The position numbers and the translations under genes were made by a program. From a virus, in IMG/VR virus record IMGVR_UViG_3300042887_001676, positions 1-44,737 of that record: a stretch of 44,737 bases of DNA; one strand, 5' to 3'. Shown piece after piece: positions 1 through 7,488 of the stretch. Under the pieces are notes generated by a model. The model worked only from the letters and a program-made list of their open reading frames with translations, searched no databases and was not told the DNA's origin. Positions within the stretch are counted from its first letter, which is position 1. Each line of letters starts with the position of its first letter.

Positions 1-47
1 GATATTATAATGTTGGGGATATAATGACAGAAGTAATAGAAATATAA
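1..47 (+). CDS. 3' end of an upstream gene (partial)
   Basis: An open frame enters the window (codons in phase from base 3) and ends at a TAA at 45-47. Only about 14 residues are visible, so no function can be given. The next gene starts 3 bases later in the same direction, which suits one operon. Confidence 0.35.
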   Translation, partial: YYNVGDIMTEVIEI

Positions 48-50
48 ATT

Positions 51-251
51 ATGGAAGAAGAAAAACACATTATTGAAACTTTAGCAAATATTGGGGTAGA
101 AAAAGAAAAGACACTTGAAATAATGCACGAATTATTATTTAATTCAAATAAGTACTCCGGTAATCAAGATGAGATTAACACTATGTTAAGAAAAAAATTG
201 GGAATTGATTTATACCTAACATTAACAGAGTATAAAAATTTAAACAAATGA
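51..251 (+). CDS. small helical protein of unknown function
   Basis: A 66-residue protein rich in Glu, Lys and Leu, with no cysteine pair, signal peptide or membrane segment. The composition suggests two or three helices. ATG lies 3 bases after the upstream stop and has no Shine-Dalgarno sequence, like most genes here. Not recognised. The codon pattern (AAA, GAA, TTA rich) matches its neighbours, so it is probably real. Confidence 0.6.
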   Translation: MEEEKHIIETLANIGVEKEKTLEIMHELLFNSNKYSGNQDEINTMLRKKLGIDLYLTLTEYKNLNK

Positions 252-275
252 TAGAAGAATTAAAAAATTTTTTAT

Positions 276-283
276 TATCTTTG
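276..283 (+). promoter_or_regulatory. Bacteroidota-type -7 box
   Basis: TATCTTTG lies 17 bases upstream of the ATG at 301. No clear TTTG is seen 19-21 bases further up, so this is a weak or half promoter for the metallophosphoesterase. Confidence 0.4.
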
Positions 284-300
284 TAAAAAAAATAGAAATT

Positions 301-993
301 ATGAAAATCACATTAATAAGCGATACACACAATAAACACAAACAAATAACCGGAGATTTACCGGGAGGTGATTTATTGGTACATAGTGGAGATTTAACAT
401 CTATGGGTTACGAGCACGAAATCAGAGAGTTCTGTAAGTGGTTTAATAACATCGAAGGTTATACTCACAAGGTATTCATCGCCGGAAACCACGATTGGGG
501 ATTCCAAGACAACGTTGAGAAGGTAAAAGAGATATTAGATTTCTACACCGGAATTACGTATCTTCAAGATAGTGAATTGGTAATCAAAGTTGGTGATGAG
601 AGAGAAGTAAAAATCTATGGTAGTCCTTGGCAACCTTGGTTTCACGATTGGGCGTTTAACCTACAAAAAAATGGTTTAGCTCTTTCGGGTAAATGGGAAG
701 GAATCCCTGACGATACCGATATCTTACTTACTCACGGACCAGCGTTTGGAATATTAGATACCGTTGATGGTAGAAGATACAATAATTTAGGTTGTGAGTT
801 ACTAGTTGAGAGATTAGAGAGATTAAACGTTAAAATCCATAATGTTGGTCATATCCATACCGGTTATGGTTACGTTAGAAAAGGAGATACACATCACTTT
901 AACTCTGCGGTTTTAGATGAGAGATACATCTACACTCAAAAACCAATGACGATTGATTGGAACCCGGAAACAAACGAAGTAGAGTTTGTATAA
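301..993 (+). CDS. calcineurin-like metallophosphoesterase
   Basis: A 230-residue protein with the whole metallophosphoesterase motif set: D8-x-H10, G30-D31, G62-N-H-D65, H145 in THGP, and G183-H-I-H186. These residues bind two metal ions in the family, whose members hydrolyse phosphomonoesters or phosphodiesters. The protein appears complete and cytoplasmic. The substrate cannot be read from sequence; relatives act on nucleotides, 2',3'-cyclic nucleotides or proteins. A second member of the fold lies at 40844-41494. A strong bidirectional terminator follows directly. Confidence 0.9.
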   Translation: MKITLISDTHNKHKQITGDLPGGDLLVHSGDLTSMGYEHEIREFCKWFNNIEGYTHKVFIAGNHDWGFQDNVEKVKEILDFYTGITYLQDSELVIKVGDEREVKIYGSPWQPWFHDWAFNLQKNGLALSGKWEGIPDDTDILLTHGPAFGILDTVDGRRYNNLGCELLVERLERLNVKIHNVGHIHTGYGYVRKGDTHHFNSAVLDERYIYTQKPMTIDWNPETNEVEFV

Positions 994-997
994 TAAA

Positions 998-1026
998 AAC
1001 CCCCATTAAACGTGGGGGTTATTTTT
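998..1026 (+). terminator. bidirectional Rho-independent terminator
   Basis: AACCCCCA (998-1005) pairs with TGGGGGTT (1013-1020), followed by a T-run. The upstream A-run also lets it serve the converging minus-strand gene. Confidence 0.85.
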
Positions 1027-1215
1027 TTATCCGTTCATAATCTGTTGTAACTGAGTCATAATCCTTCCTTGTTGTTCTTGGAGTTTTTGGATTTTGTTAA
1101 GTTGTTCTTGATTTAAATCTAGACTCTCACCTTTAATTGAGGCAATTTCATTAGCAATTCTATCGAAACCATACGTTAGATTACTGTACTGTTGGGCTTT
1201 TTGTTCATCGTTCAT
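1027..1215 (-). CDS. small Gln-rich coiled-coil protein
   Basis: A 62-residue reading from ATG at 1215 (starts MNDEQK). The open frame runs up to 1290, but that extension is AT-rich leader and crosses a plus-strand promoter and mini-gene, so I use the internal ATG. The C-terminal half is rich in Gln and Leu with heptad-like spacing, consistent with a short coiled coil. Function unknown. It ends at the shared bidirectional terminator. Confidence 0.6.
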   Translation of the reverse strand: MNDEQKAQQYSNLTYGFDRIANEIASIKGESLDLNQEQLNKIQKLQEQQGRIMTQLQQIMNG

Positions 1216-1276
1216 ACAATAATTTAAACCAATAAAAAAAAAAGTAAAACATATTGACTTTTTATCTGAATATAGT

Positions 1277-1286
1277 ATATTTATTA
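1277..1286 (+). promoter_or_regulatory. TATTTATT late-type box
   Basis: TATATTTATT ends 3 bases before the ATG of a 14-codon gene at 1290. The same octamer precedes many genes of this window. Confidence 0.5.
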
Positions 1287-1289
1287 CCA

Positions 1290-1334
1290 ATGAAGAAATA
1301 CAAACTATACACGCCGAACAATTATATTACTTAA
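1290..1334 (+). CDS. 14-residue putative micropeptide
   Basis: ATG at 1290 opens MKKYKLYTPNNYIT followed by TAA. The frame sits between a late-type box (1277-1286) and a strong terminator (1341-1370), so a transcript of about 80 bases is plausible. The transcript could equally be a small RNA with a fortuitous frame. Confidence 0.35.
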   Translation: MKKYKLYTPNNYIT

Positions 1335-1340
1335 CAAGTA

Positions 1341-1370
1341 AATCCCTTCTCTATTGAAGGGATTTTTTTT
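1341..1370 (+). terminator. Rho-independent terminator
   Basis: AATCCCTTC (1341-1349) pairs with GAAGGGATT (1356-1364), followed by eight Ts. It closes the short 1277-1370 unit. Confidence 0.85.
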
Positions 1371-1410
1371 GCCCATACGTGAACAATAAATAAACATAAA
1401 TAAAACAAAA

Positions 1411-2271
1411 ATGAAAAACACAAAAACTTACCACGAATTGGTACAAAAAATGAGAACGTTCTTTGTTAACAAGAACTTTATTGAGGTTCCATCTCAATCA
1501 CGATTATCTATTTTAGCAGCTTGCGAAAATCCACATTCAGTAAAAACATTTGAATATAGTGGTGAAATTTGGCCGTTACCACAAACCGGACAAATGTGGT
1601 TAGAATATGAACTATTAAAAAACCCAGAATGGGACGGAGTATTTTGTATTTCAACTTCATATAGAGAAGAAAAAAATCCAATCCCGGGTCGTCACGAATT
1701 AATATTCCCAATGTTTGAATTTGAATCAAAAGGAACGATGGAAGATTTGGTATCCTTAGAACTTGAGTTATTACAATTTTTAGGGTTTGAAACTCCGGTT
1801 GAAGTAAATTATGAAGATGTTTGTGAAGAATACGGTGGGGTATCAATTTTAGAAGACGAACACGAATCAAGAATGTGGAAAGAAAAAGGTAAAATTATCT
1901 CACTTCAGAACTTTCCAATCAGAACTAACCCTTTTTGGAATATGAAACATAATTCGGATAATATTTTCAACAAAGTTGATGTTATTATGTTTGGACAAGA
2001 AACAATTGGTTCTGCTGAAAGAAGTTGTGATGTTGAAAAGATGAGAGAAATGTTTTATACAATCGAAGGTGGTGGTTATTCCTCTAAGTTGTTTGAATTA
2101 TTTGGTAAAGAAAGAGTTGAGAAAGAATTAGAAGAATTTTTATCATTAAATTTCTTCCCACGTTTTGGTGCGGGAATAGGTCTAACAAGATTGGCTCGAG
2201 CATACGAAATGAATAATGAGCAAAAACAAATCATTTATAGAGAATTAATTGAAATGTCAGAAAATGAGTAG
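1411..2271 (+). CDS. class II aminoacyl-tRNA-synthetase-like protein (Asx/Lys-type core)
   Basis: A 286-residue protein. Motif 2 is visible as SYREE (83-87) with a loop running to R94-H-E and FPMFEFE. Motif 3 is G253-A-G-I-G-L-T-R260. These match the catalytic core of AspRS/AsnRS/LysRS and of their stand-alone relatives: the asparagine-synthetase-related archaeal paralogue, AsnA and EpmA. There is no N-terminal OB-fold anticodon-binding domain; the protein starts directly at the catalytic region. It could therefore amidate or ligate an amino acid, modify a protein lysine, or charge a tRNA without reading the anticodon. Phage copies are uncommon, and the large tRNA array makes a tRNA link tempting but unproven. 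Confidence 0.75.
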   Translation: MKNTKTYHELVQKMRTFFVNKNFIEVPSQSRLSILAACENPHSVKTFEYSGEIWPLPQTGQMWLEYELLKNPEWDGVFCISTSYREEKNPIPGRHELIFPMFEFESKGTMEDLVSLELELLQFLGFETPVEVNYEDVCEEYGGVSILEDEHESRMWKEKGKIISLQNFPIRTNPFWNMKHNSDNIFNKVDVIMFGQETIGSAERSCDVEKMREMFYTIEGGGYSSKLFELFGKERVEKELEEFLSLNFFPRFGAGIGLTRLARAYEMNNEQKQIIYRELIEMSENE

Positions 2272-2279
2272 TATTTATT
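2272..2279 (+). promoter_or_regulatory. TATTTATT late-type box
   Basis: It lies 3 bases before the ATG at 2283, immediately after the stop of the synthetase-like gene. Confidence 0.5.
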
Positions 2280-2282
2280 ACT

Positions 2283-2480
2283 ATGAAGAAATTTTTAACA
2301 TTTTTTATAATATGGATGGGTAGTAACTTGGCAGTCCCTTTTTGGGTTGTGGGTCACGTTCATTTAACTATGAATATTTATGAAGATTTTTTAGAAATAA
2401 TTGCGTCGTTTGGTATGAACATATTAGTTCTATTGGCTTTTTGGTTGGAATGGAAAAAACACAAAAAAAAAGAAGAATAA
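2283..2480 (+). CDS. small two-helix membrane protein
   Basis: 65 residues. Two hydrophobic stretches (about 4-25 and 39-56) are followed by a strongly basic tail ending KKHKKKEE. The layout suits a small inner-membrane protein such as a holin, antiholin or superinfection-exclusion factor, but nothing specific identifies it. A late-type box directly abuts the start codon. Confidence 0.6.
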   Translation: MKKFLTFFIIWMGSNLAVPFWVVGHVHLTMNIYEDFLEIIASFGMNILVLLAFWLEWKKHKKKEE

Positions 2481-2481
2481 T

Positions 2482-2512
2482 TTTGTTTTATTATAAATTT
2501 TAATTAATTTTG
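2482..2512 (+). promoter_or_regulatory. Bacteroidota-type promoter, leaderless spacing
   Basis: TTTG (2482-2485), 19 bases, TAATTTTG (2505-2512). The ATG at 2517 is only 4 bases after the -7 box, so the transcript would be leaderless or nearly so. Confidence 0.65.
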
Positions 2513-2516
2513 TCCT

Positions 2517-2699
2517 ATGAGTTTAGTAGTAAAAGAATTAGGTAAAAAGTGGGAGCAAGTTTATGATGACCCGAACGAAACAGTTATTTGGAGATATGAT
2601 ACTTCAAAAAATAAATTTGGACCTTATGAGGTTGAAATAAAATATAAAAAACCTGTCCCAAAAATTAAGAAGGTTACAAGAAAGGTTACTGTGAAGTAA
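2517..2699 (+). CDS. small basic protein of unknown function
   Basis: 60 residues, Lys-rich, with a Trp-containing N-terminal half and a basic C-terminus ending KVTVK. It has its own promoter, and its last codons form one arm of its terminator. Not recognised; nucleic-acid binding is possible from charge alone. Confidence 0.65.
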   Translation: MSLVVKELGKKWEQVYDDPNETVIWRYDTSKNKFGPYEVEIKYKKPVPKIKKVTRKVTVK

Positions 2700-2709
2700 C
2701 CTTTTTTTT
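2682..2709 (+). terminator. terminator overlapping a gene end
   Basis: AGGTTAC and GTAACCT form the stem around the TAA at 2697-2699, followed by a T-run. Confidence 0.8.
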
Positions 2710-2775
2710 ATTTAAAAATTTTATAATATAATTAAAAAAAAAATAAAATAAATAGTTAATACAATTATTTGTTGA

Positions 2776-2783
2776 TATTTATA
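2776..2783 (+). promoter_or_regulatory. TATTTATA late-type box
   Basis: Lies 29 bases upstream of the PAS protein start at 2813. Confidence 0.45.
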
Positions 2784-2812
2784 GATAACCAAATCTATAA
2801 AACACAACAATT

Positions 2813-3928
2813 ATGAAAAACCTATCAAAAGAAGAATTATTAAGCCGTCTTGAGGCAATTAACAGAAGTAACGCCATTATTTATTTCGATTTATCAGGAA
2901 TTATATTAGGTGTTAATGATATTTTTTTGGTGGCGATGGGGTATGGAATAGGTAATCACGATGAACTTATTGGTAAACACCATAGTACTTTTGTATGTGA
3001 AGAATATGCAAAGTCACCTGAATATGAAAAATTTTGGGACATATTAAGAAGTGGTAAGTATTATCAAGGAGAATTTGAAAGAAGAAAAAAAGATAAAAGT
3101 CTTATAAATCTTCAAGCAACGTATAATCCTATTTTTGATGAGAGTGGTAAGATTACTAAAATAATGAAAATTGCTACTGACATTACGTCAATTGTTGATA
3201 GCAAGAAACAAATAGACGCAATTAACCGAAGTACCGCTCTTATTAATTTTAATACAGATGGATTTATATTAGATGTAAATTCTATATTTTTAGAAACTAT
3301 GGGTTATAAGTTTAATGAAAAAGATAAACTCATTGGGAAACATCATAGTATTTTTGTAAGTTATGAGTATTCAAAGTCAGATGAGTATATTAAGTTTTGG
3401 GAAAATTTAAGAAAGGGTAAATTTTTTGATGGAATATTTGAAAGAAGAAAAGTAGATGGTTCTATTGTTTATTTACAAGCATCTTATAATCCTGTGGTTG
3501 ACAGTAAAGGAAATATTACTGAAGTAGTTAAAATTGCGACAGATATTACTGAGTCAGTAAATAATAAGAAAAAAATAGATGAACTTACAACTAATTTGAC
3601 AATTGAGTTGGAAAACTCTCAAAAACTTAAACACTCAATTGAATTAGAAAAGGATGCTGCTTTAAATGATTTAGATGTAGTATTAAAAAAGAGTCAAAAT
3701 GAATTAATAAAAATAATTGTTAAATGTGCATTAGCTGTCATAGTTGGTGTTGGTATTGTGACAACTATGTTATATTGGATGGCTATTGTGACAAATCAAG
3801 ATACACAAATTATTGGTTCAACTTGGTCAAATATGTTTAGTGTTTTATTGACCAACGCATTCTCAATAGTTGGTACAATTATGGGAATAAAATACGCCAC
3901 ACAGGATGGTAGTAAACAACAACAGTAA
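2813..3928 (+). CDS. tandem PAS-domain membrane protein
   Basis: 371 residues. Two PAS/PAC repeats (about 10-130 and 133-250) share the pattern AINRS, GKHHS, FERRK and IATDIT and clearly arose by duplication. A coiled-coil stretch follows (about 250-300), then two membrane helices (about 305-325 and 340-362). There is no kinase, cyclase or methyl-accepting output domain. PAS domains of this kind bind small ligands or haem/flavin and mediate protein contacts. A role in sensing host state or in lysis timing is inference only. It lies just upstream of the endolysin. Confidence 0.75.
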   Translation: MKNLSKEELLSRLEAINRSNAIIYFDLSGIILGVNDIFLVAMGYGIGNHDELIGKHHSTFVCEEYAKSPEYEKFWDILRSGKYYQGEFERRKKDKSLINLQATYNPIFDESGKITKIMKIATDITSIVDSKKQIDAINRSTALINFNTDGFILDVNSIFLETMGYKFNEKDKLIGKHHSIFVSYEYSKSDEYIKFWENLRKGKFFDGIFERRKVDGSIVYLQASYNPVVDSKGNITEVVKIATDITESVNNKKKIDELTTNLTIELENSQKLKHSIELEKDAALNDLDVVLKKSQNELIKIIVKCALAVIVGVGIVTTMLYWMAIVTNQDTQIIGSTWSNMFSVLLTNAFSIVGTIMGIKYATQDGSKQQQ

Positions 3929-3989
3929 AAACTAATAAATACACAACACTAAAAACTAATAAACACACAAATAATAACTAAAATTCACA

Positions 3990-4024
3990 AGTCCCAAAAA
4001 ATAAATGATTTGGGACTTTTTTTT
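3990..4024 (+). terminator. Rho-independent terminator
   Basis: AGTCCCAAA and TTTGGGACT flank a ten-base loop, followed by eight Ts. Confidence 0.85.
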
Positions 4025-4028
4025 ATGA

Positions 4029-4036
4029 TATTTATT
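4029..4036 (+). promoter_or_regulatory. TATTTATT late-type box before the endolysin
   Basis: Lies between the upstream terminator and the endolysin ATG at 4068, so it starts a new transcription unit. Late expression is expected of an endolysin. Confidence 0.55.
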
Positions 4037-4067
4037 ATAAAAATAAACTATTGTAAAATTAAAAATT

Positions 4068-4889
4068 ATGTTATTAAAAGTAGGGTCAAAAGGTGACGAC
4101 GTAAAAAAACTACAAACAAAGTTAGGAACAGGTGCTGACGGTACCTTCGGACCGGGAACTGAAAAGTTAGTTAAAGAATGGCAAACTAAAAATGGGTTAA
4201 CTGCCGACGGAATTGTTGGTGATGGAACTTGGAAAAAAATGTTTCCGGGAGAAGTTATTAAAGAAGATGTCGTAATCCCAACCGGAGGACCATTCAAATT
4301 AGAAAAATTAAAAGGACATATCCCTGAGGCGGTTATCGCTCAAATTCCGGATACTGCAAAAAAATTCAACATTACAAACGCATTAAGATTATCTCATTTC
4401 TTGGCTCAGTGTGGTCACGAATCAGGTGGGTTCAAAGCGGTGTCGGAAAATGTTAACTATTCATCAGATGGTCTTAAAAAGATATTCCCAAAATACTTTC
4501 CCGGTAACTTAGCGGAATCTTACGCAAGAAACCCTGAAAAAATCGCATCAAAAGTATATGGTGGTAGAATGGGTAATGGTGATGAATCAACAAAAGAAGG
4601 GTTCAAATTTAGAGGTCGTGGGTATATCCAATTAACCGGTAAAGACAATTATAAAAACTTTACTAAATTCATTGGGGAGGATTGTATTGGGAACCCTGAT
4701 TTAGTCGCTACAAAATATCCATTAGCTTCTGCGGCATTCTTCTTTGACTCAAATAAATTATGGTCTATTTGTGATAAAGGTGCCGATGACGCTACGGTAA
4801 CTGCGGTAACTAAAAGAGTGAATGGTGGAACTATTGGGCTTGCCGATAGAATCAAACACTTCAAAGAATATTATAACTTATTAAAGTAA
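4068..4889 (+). CDS. endolysin: peptidoglycan-binding domain plus GH19 muramidase/chitinase-like domain
   Basis: 273 residues. Residues 1-60 form a PG_binding_1 repeat (DDVKKLQTKLG, DGTFGPGT, DGIVGDGTWKKMF). Residues 80-273 match glycoside hydrolase family 19, with the putative catalytic Glu118 in CGHESGGF and the FRGRGYIQLTG motif (181-191). Phage GH19 enzymes cleave the glycan strand of the host wall at the end of infection. No signal peptide is seen, so export probably depends on a holin; the candidate is the minus-strand gene 14415-14651. The gene has its own late-type box and terminator. Confidence 0.92.
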   Translation: MLLKVGSKGDDVKKLQTKLGTGADGTFGPGTEKLVKEWQTKNGLTADGIVGDGTWKKMFPGEVIKEDVVIPTGGPFKLEKLKGHIPEAVIAQIPDTAKKFNITNALRLSHFLAQCGHESGGFKAVSENVNYSSDGLKKIFPKYFPGNLAESYARNPEKIASKVYGGRMGNGDESTKEGFKFRGRGYIQLTGKDNYKNFTKFIGEDCIGNPDLVATKYPLASAAFFFDSNKLWSICDKGADDATVTAVTKRVNGGTIGLADRIKHFKEYYNLLK

Positions 4890-4895
4890 TCAACT

Positions 4896-4921
4896 AACCC
4901 TCCTGAAAATGGGGGTTTTTT
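4896..4921 (+). terminator. Rho-independent terminator
   Basis: AACCCTC pairs with GGGGGTT across an eight-base loop, with a T-run after it. Confidence 0.75.
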
Positions 4922-4932
4922 ATTTTATTGGA

Positions 4933-4940
4933 TATTTATA
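4933..4940 (+). promoter_or_regulatory. TATTTATA late-type box
   Basis: Lies 16 bases before the ATG at 4957, directly after a terminator. Confidence 0.55.
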
Positions 4941-4956
4941 ATTAAAAACAATTAAA

Positions 4957-5601
4957 ATGGACAAGAAATTAATTAATGAAGATATTCAAAATATGAAATA
5001 CCTTTTTGGTTATAAACCGGGAAGAGTTATTTCAGAACAGGATATTGATTACACTACTGATGAGTATGTGGATATGACTGAAGACAAAGATGATTTATTT
5101 TTAAGACGAAGATTATCCACCATTGAAGAACTTATTGATAAGAATATTGAAAAGGTTAATGATGAAGGAGGATATGGGTTTAGTGATGAATTTGAATTCG
5201 GTAGTAATATCATTCGTTGGGTTGTTGATGAGTTAACAAATTATGACTATGATACTTATGATTATGACGAACTTGTTGACTTAATAAAAGATAACTTTGG
5301 TGAATACATACTTTCACAATATGTTGAAGAAGATTTTGACTTTGATGATGAGGATGAAGACGAAGGTGCTTTATTTGAACAAGATGAGCCTGAAAATGAT
5401 AGATATATGTTTTTCAGTAATTTAGAACAAATTCACAGACAAACAGGTATATTGTTAGAGAAAGACCCTGAAATGATTCATAGTATATTAGAAAACGGTC
5501 ACGATTGGGCTCAAGACCATATTGCTACGGCAAAAGAATCTATTGACCAAGTATTCGATTTTATAATGAATGAAGAAAAAGGTGATGATAATAACATTTA
5601 A
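4957..5601 (+). CDS. acidic protein with N-terminal [IL]-x-E peptide
   Basis: 214 residues, very acidic, with Asp/Glu runs around 60-75 and 115-140. The N-terminus MDKKLINEDIQ carries LINE, and VISE follows at about residue 29. Both fit the [IL]-x-E site of T4-type prohead proteases. The catalytic or structural role is unknown. The late-type box and similar N-termini nearby suggest a head-packaged protein (inference). Confidence 0.7.
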   Translation: MDKKLINEDIQNMKYLFGYKPGRVISEQDIDYTTDEYVDMTEDKDDLFLRRRLSTIEELIDKNIEKVNDEGGYGFSDEFEFGSNIIRWVVDELTNYDYDTYDYDELVDLIKDNFGEYILSQYVEEDFDFDDEDEDEGALFEQDEPENDRYMFFSNLEQIHRQTGILLEKDPEMIHSILENGHDWAQDHIATAKESIDQVFDFIMNEEKGDDNNI

Positions 5602-5611
5602 TATTTTAAGA

Positions 5612-5619
5612 TATTTATA
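5612..5619 (+). promoter_or_regulatory. TATTTATA late-type box
   Basis: Lies 16 bases upstream of ATG 5636, the same distance as the box before 4957. Confidence 0.55.
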
Positions 5620-5635
5620 ATAAAAAACTAATAAT

Positions 5636-6136
5636 ATGAAAAATTTGTTAACAACTATTTCTCAAGAAGAGAAAAAAAGAATACTTGAGATGCACTCAGG
5701 AATGAAGAAAACAATTAAGGAATATGACGACCGAAACGGTATGAATTGGGTTCAAAATACAACAATGGATAGACCTGAACCTATTGATGAACCAATGTTT
5801 GATGAGGAAGAAGGAAGTGTAATATCAATCCTTAAAAAACATCATTTGATTGATGACGTAGAAGAACCGGATGACAGAAGAATATTAGTTAGAAATCAAT
5901 CATCTGAAGTAGTTCAGAAGATTTTATCACTTTTACCTTCATTTACTGAATTAGTGTTTTTAGCGTTTTTGAATTGTGAATCAGCAGATTTTTCTGATGT
6001 GGACATTTGTAGTTTACCTGAATTAGCGTTTGTGAACTTAACAGGTACTGAAAATAATTTTGAAGAACAAGGTTATGAATGTGCTATAAAAGAAAAACTT
6101 GATGATGGTTCTTATAGTTTTTATTACATATCATAA
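5636..6136 (+). CDS. acidic protein with ISQEEKKRILEMH N-terminus
   Basis: 166 residues. The first 20 residues (LLTTISQEEKKRILEMHSG) are related to those of the genes at 18983, 33619 and 33995. Residues about 95-150 have a leucine-rich-like spacing (LPSFTEL, SLPELAFVNL), compatible with one or two LRR-type repeats. Function unknown. A bidirectional terminator follows. Confidence 0.65.
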   Translation: MKNLLTTISQEEKKRILEMHSGMKKTIKEYDDRNGMNWVQNTTMDRPEPIDEPMFDEEEGSVISILKKHHLIDDVEEPDDRRILVRNQSSEVVQKILSLLPSFTELVFLAFLNCESADFSDVDICSLPELAFVNLTGTENNFEEQGYECAIKEKLDDGSYSFYYIS

Positions 6137-6141
6137 TAATA

Positions 6142-6166
6142 AACCCCCAATTAAGGGGGTTTTTTA
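6142..6166 (+). terminator. bidirectional Rho-independent terminator
   Basis: AACCCCC and GGGGGTT with loop AATTAA, followed by Ts. It lies between convergent genes and serves both strands. Confidence 0.85.
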
Positions 6167-6167
6167 T

Positions 6168-6848
6168 TTAAGATAAGTCTTTGGACATATTGATTGCTGC
6201 TTGTAAACATTCTTTAAAATTATCAATAACTTTACCACCTCTTTTGTTAAACGGTATTACATAACCAATCCCTTCTTTATCCATCCATTTTTTATCTAAA
6301 TCATCTCCTTTGGAATATAATTCTTCAAATTTTAATTGCCATCCGGCCCATTCCCACTCTTCGTAATCATCTTCGTTTGGGGTATAAGACGCGTAAAATA
6401 ATCTATCACCGATTTTAAATGTTTGACCACCTCTGTGGGTGTATCCGTGATATCCAATAAGATTACCTTTGTCATCATATCTTTCAGCAACTCCGTGAGG
6501 ATATTGTTCACATACTTTCATATTGTTTTCGTAATACCACCAACCACGTTCAATATTGCCAATATACCCACCATCTTTGGTTAAGAATGAATTTGGTAGA
6601 GTATGTTCATTTTTATCCCCAAAACTATGGGAACCAATTTTTCCTCCGGTATGTTTTTGTATTAGATATATACATTCCGGATTAATTAACCACCCATTTA
6701 AATCTTTATGTGGTGTTATTCTTGAAACCAATTTTGTGAACCCCAAATTAAGGTGAATTTTATTTAATTTTGATTTTCCGGTATATTCGGGGTATTTTTC
6801 AAATTTAAATTTGATTTTCCCAATGTAAGGTGTGGTATTTTTTATCAT
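6168..6848 (-). CDS. unrecognised 226-residue protein rich in aromatics
   Basis: 226 residues with many Gly, Tyr and Trp (RGWWYYE, WEWAGW), a predicted beta-rich composition and no membrane segment. The repeated patterns GGYIGN and GYHGYTHRGG resemble beta-hairpin turns of tail-fibre or carbohydrate-binding proteins, but I cannot assign a family. It is one of few minus-strand genes here and converges on 5636-6136. Confidence 0.65.
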   Translation of the reverse strand: MIKNTTPYIGKIKFKFEKYPEYTGKSKLNKIHLNLGFTKLVSRITPHKDLNGWLINPECIYLIQKHTGGKIGSHSFGDKNEHTLPNSFLTKDGGYIGNIERGWWYYENNMKVCEQYPHGVAERYDDKGNLIGYHGYTHRGGQTFKIGDRLFYASYTPNEDDYEEWEWAGWQLKFEELYSKGDDLDKKWMDKEGIGYVIPFNKRGGKVIDNFKECLQAAINMSKDLS

Positions 6849-6885
6849 AATAAAATATTTTATGTAATGATATGAAATACCAAAG

Positions 6886-6893
6886 TATTTATC
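6886..6893 (+). promoter_or_regulatory. TATTTATC late-type box, near-leaderless
   Basis: Only 3 bases separate the box from ATG 6897. Confidence 0.55.
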
Positions 6894-6896
6894 AAT

Positions 6897-7355
6897 ATGA
6901 AATTAATAATTACAGAATCTCAATATAGAAAAATAATCAAAGAAGATACTCAATTAGAATACACTAGTGAATTTTTGGACGGTGTTACGGTTGTTGTGGT
7001 ATTTGAAGATGACCCATTATATGAACAAGTTGAAGGATACTTTGAAGAGTATGGGTTTGGTTTTATGGTTCCCGGTAAGAATTTAATTATTATTGATGGT
7101 GAAATATTAGTTGGACAACCGGATGCTAAAAGTATTTTAAAATTTATTGAGGCTCACGAGGTTACTCACGTATTATTAAGTCACGATGGACCAAGAGATG
7201 AGAAAGATGAGTTGGAAGCTGACTTGGGGGCTTACTTATTATTACAAGATAAAGGGTATTACGAATCAATCCGAACATTATTAGACCACTTCCAAGAAAG
7301 ACACGGAGTCGAGTTTGATGAGAGTATGTTGGACGACATAAAAGAAAGAATGTAA
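6897..7355 (+). CDS. zinc metallopeptidase with N-terminal ITE peptide
   Basis: 152 residues. The zincin helix is H87-E-V-T-H91, followed by LLSHDG and a third-ligand region E105-LEAD. This arrangement resembles ImmA/IrrE-type (DUF955) and related small gluzincins. The N-terminus MKLIITESQYRKIIKED is the ITE-type peptide shared with other late genes. A packaged and injected peptidase acting on a host regulator is an attractive but untested idea. A structural or chaperone-like inactive role is less likely because the metal ligands are intact. Confidence 0.75.
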   Translation: MKLIITESQYRKIIKEDTQLEYTSEFLDGVTVVVVFEDDPLYEQVEGYFEEYGFGFMVPGKNLIIIDGEILVGQPDAKSILKFIEAHEVTHVLLSHDGPRDEKDELEADLGAYLLLQDKGYYESIRTLLDHFQERHGVEFDESMLDDIKERM

Positions 7356-7378
7356 TCAACCTGACATAATAACAATTT

Positions 7379-7404
7379 AACCTGACAATATGTCAGGTTT
7401 TTTG
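7379..7404 (+). terminator. Rho-independent terminator
   Basis: AACCTGACA and TGTCAGGTT with a short loop, then TTTTTTG. A second copy of the 5' arm lies at about 7359-7366. Confidence 0.8.
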
Positions 7405-7488
7405 TTTTGGCATAATTTTGATAATAATCGTGTTGTGCTTGACACATTGAAAATAAACATATATACTTTAACAAAACTTATTAAAACT

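Noticed and set aside
1508-1870. 120-codon minus-strand frame
   Set aside because: Antisense shadow of the synthetase-like gene, Leu/Ile/Arg-rich and without its own signals.
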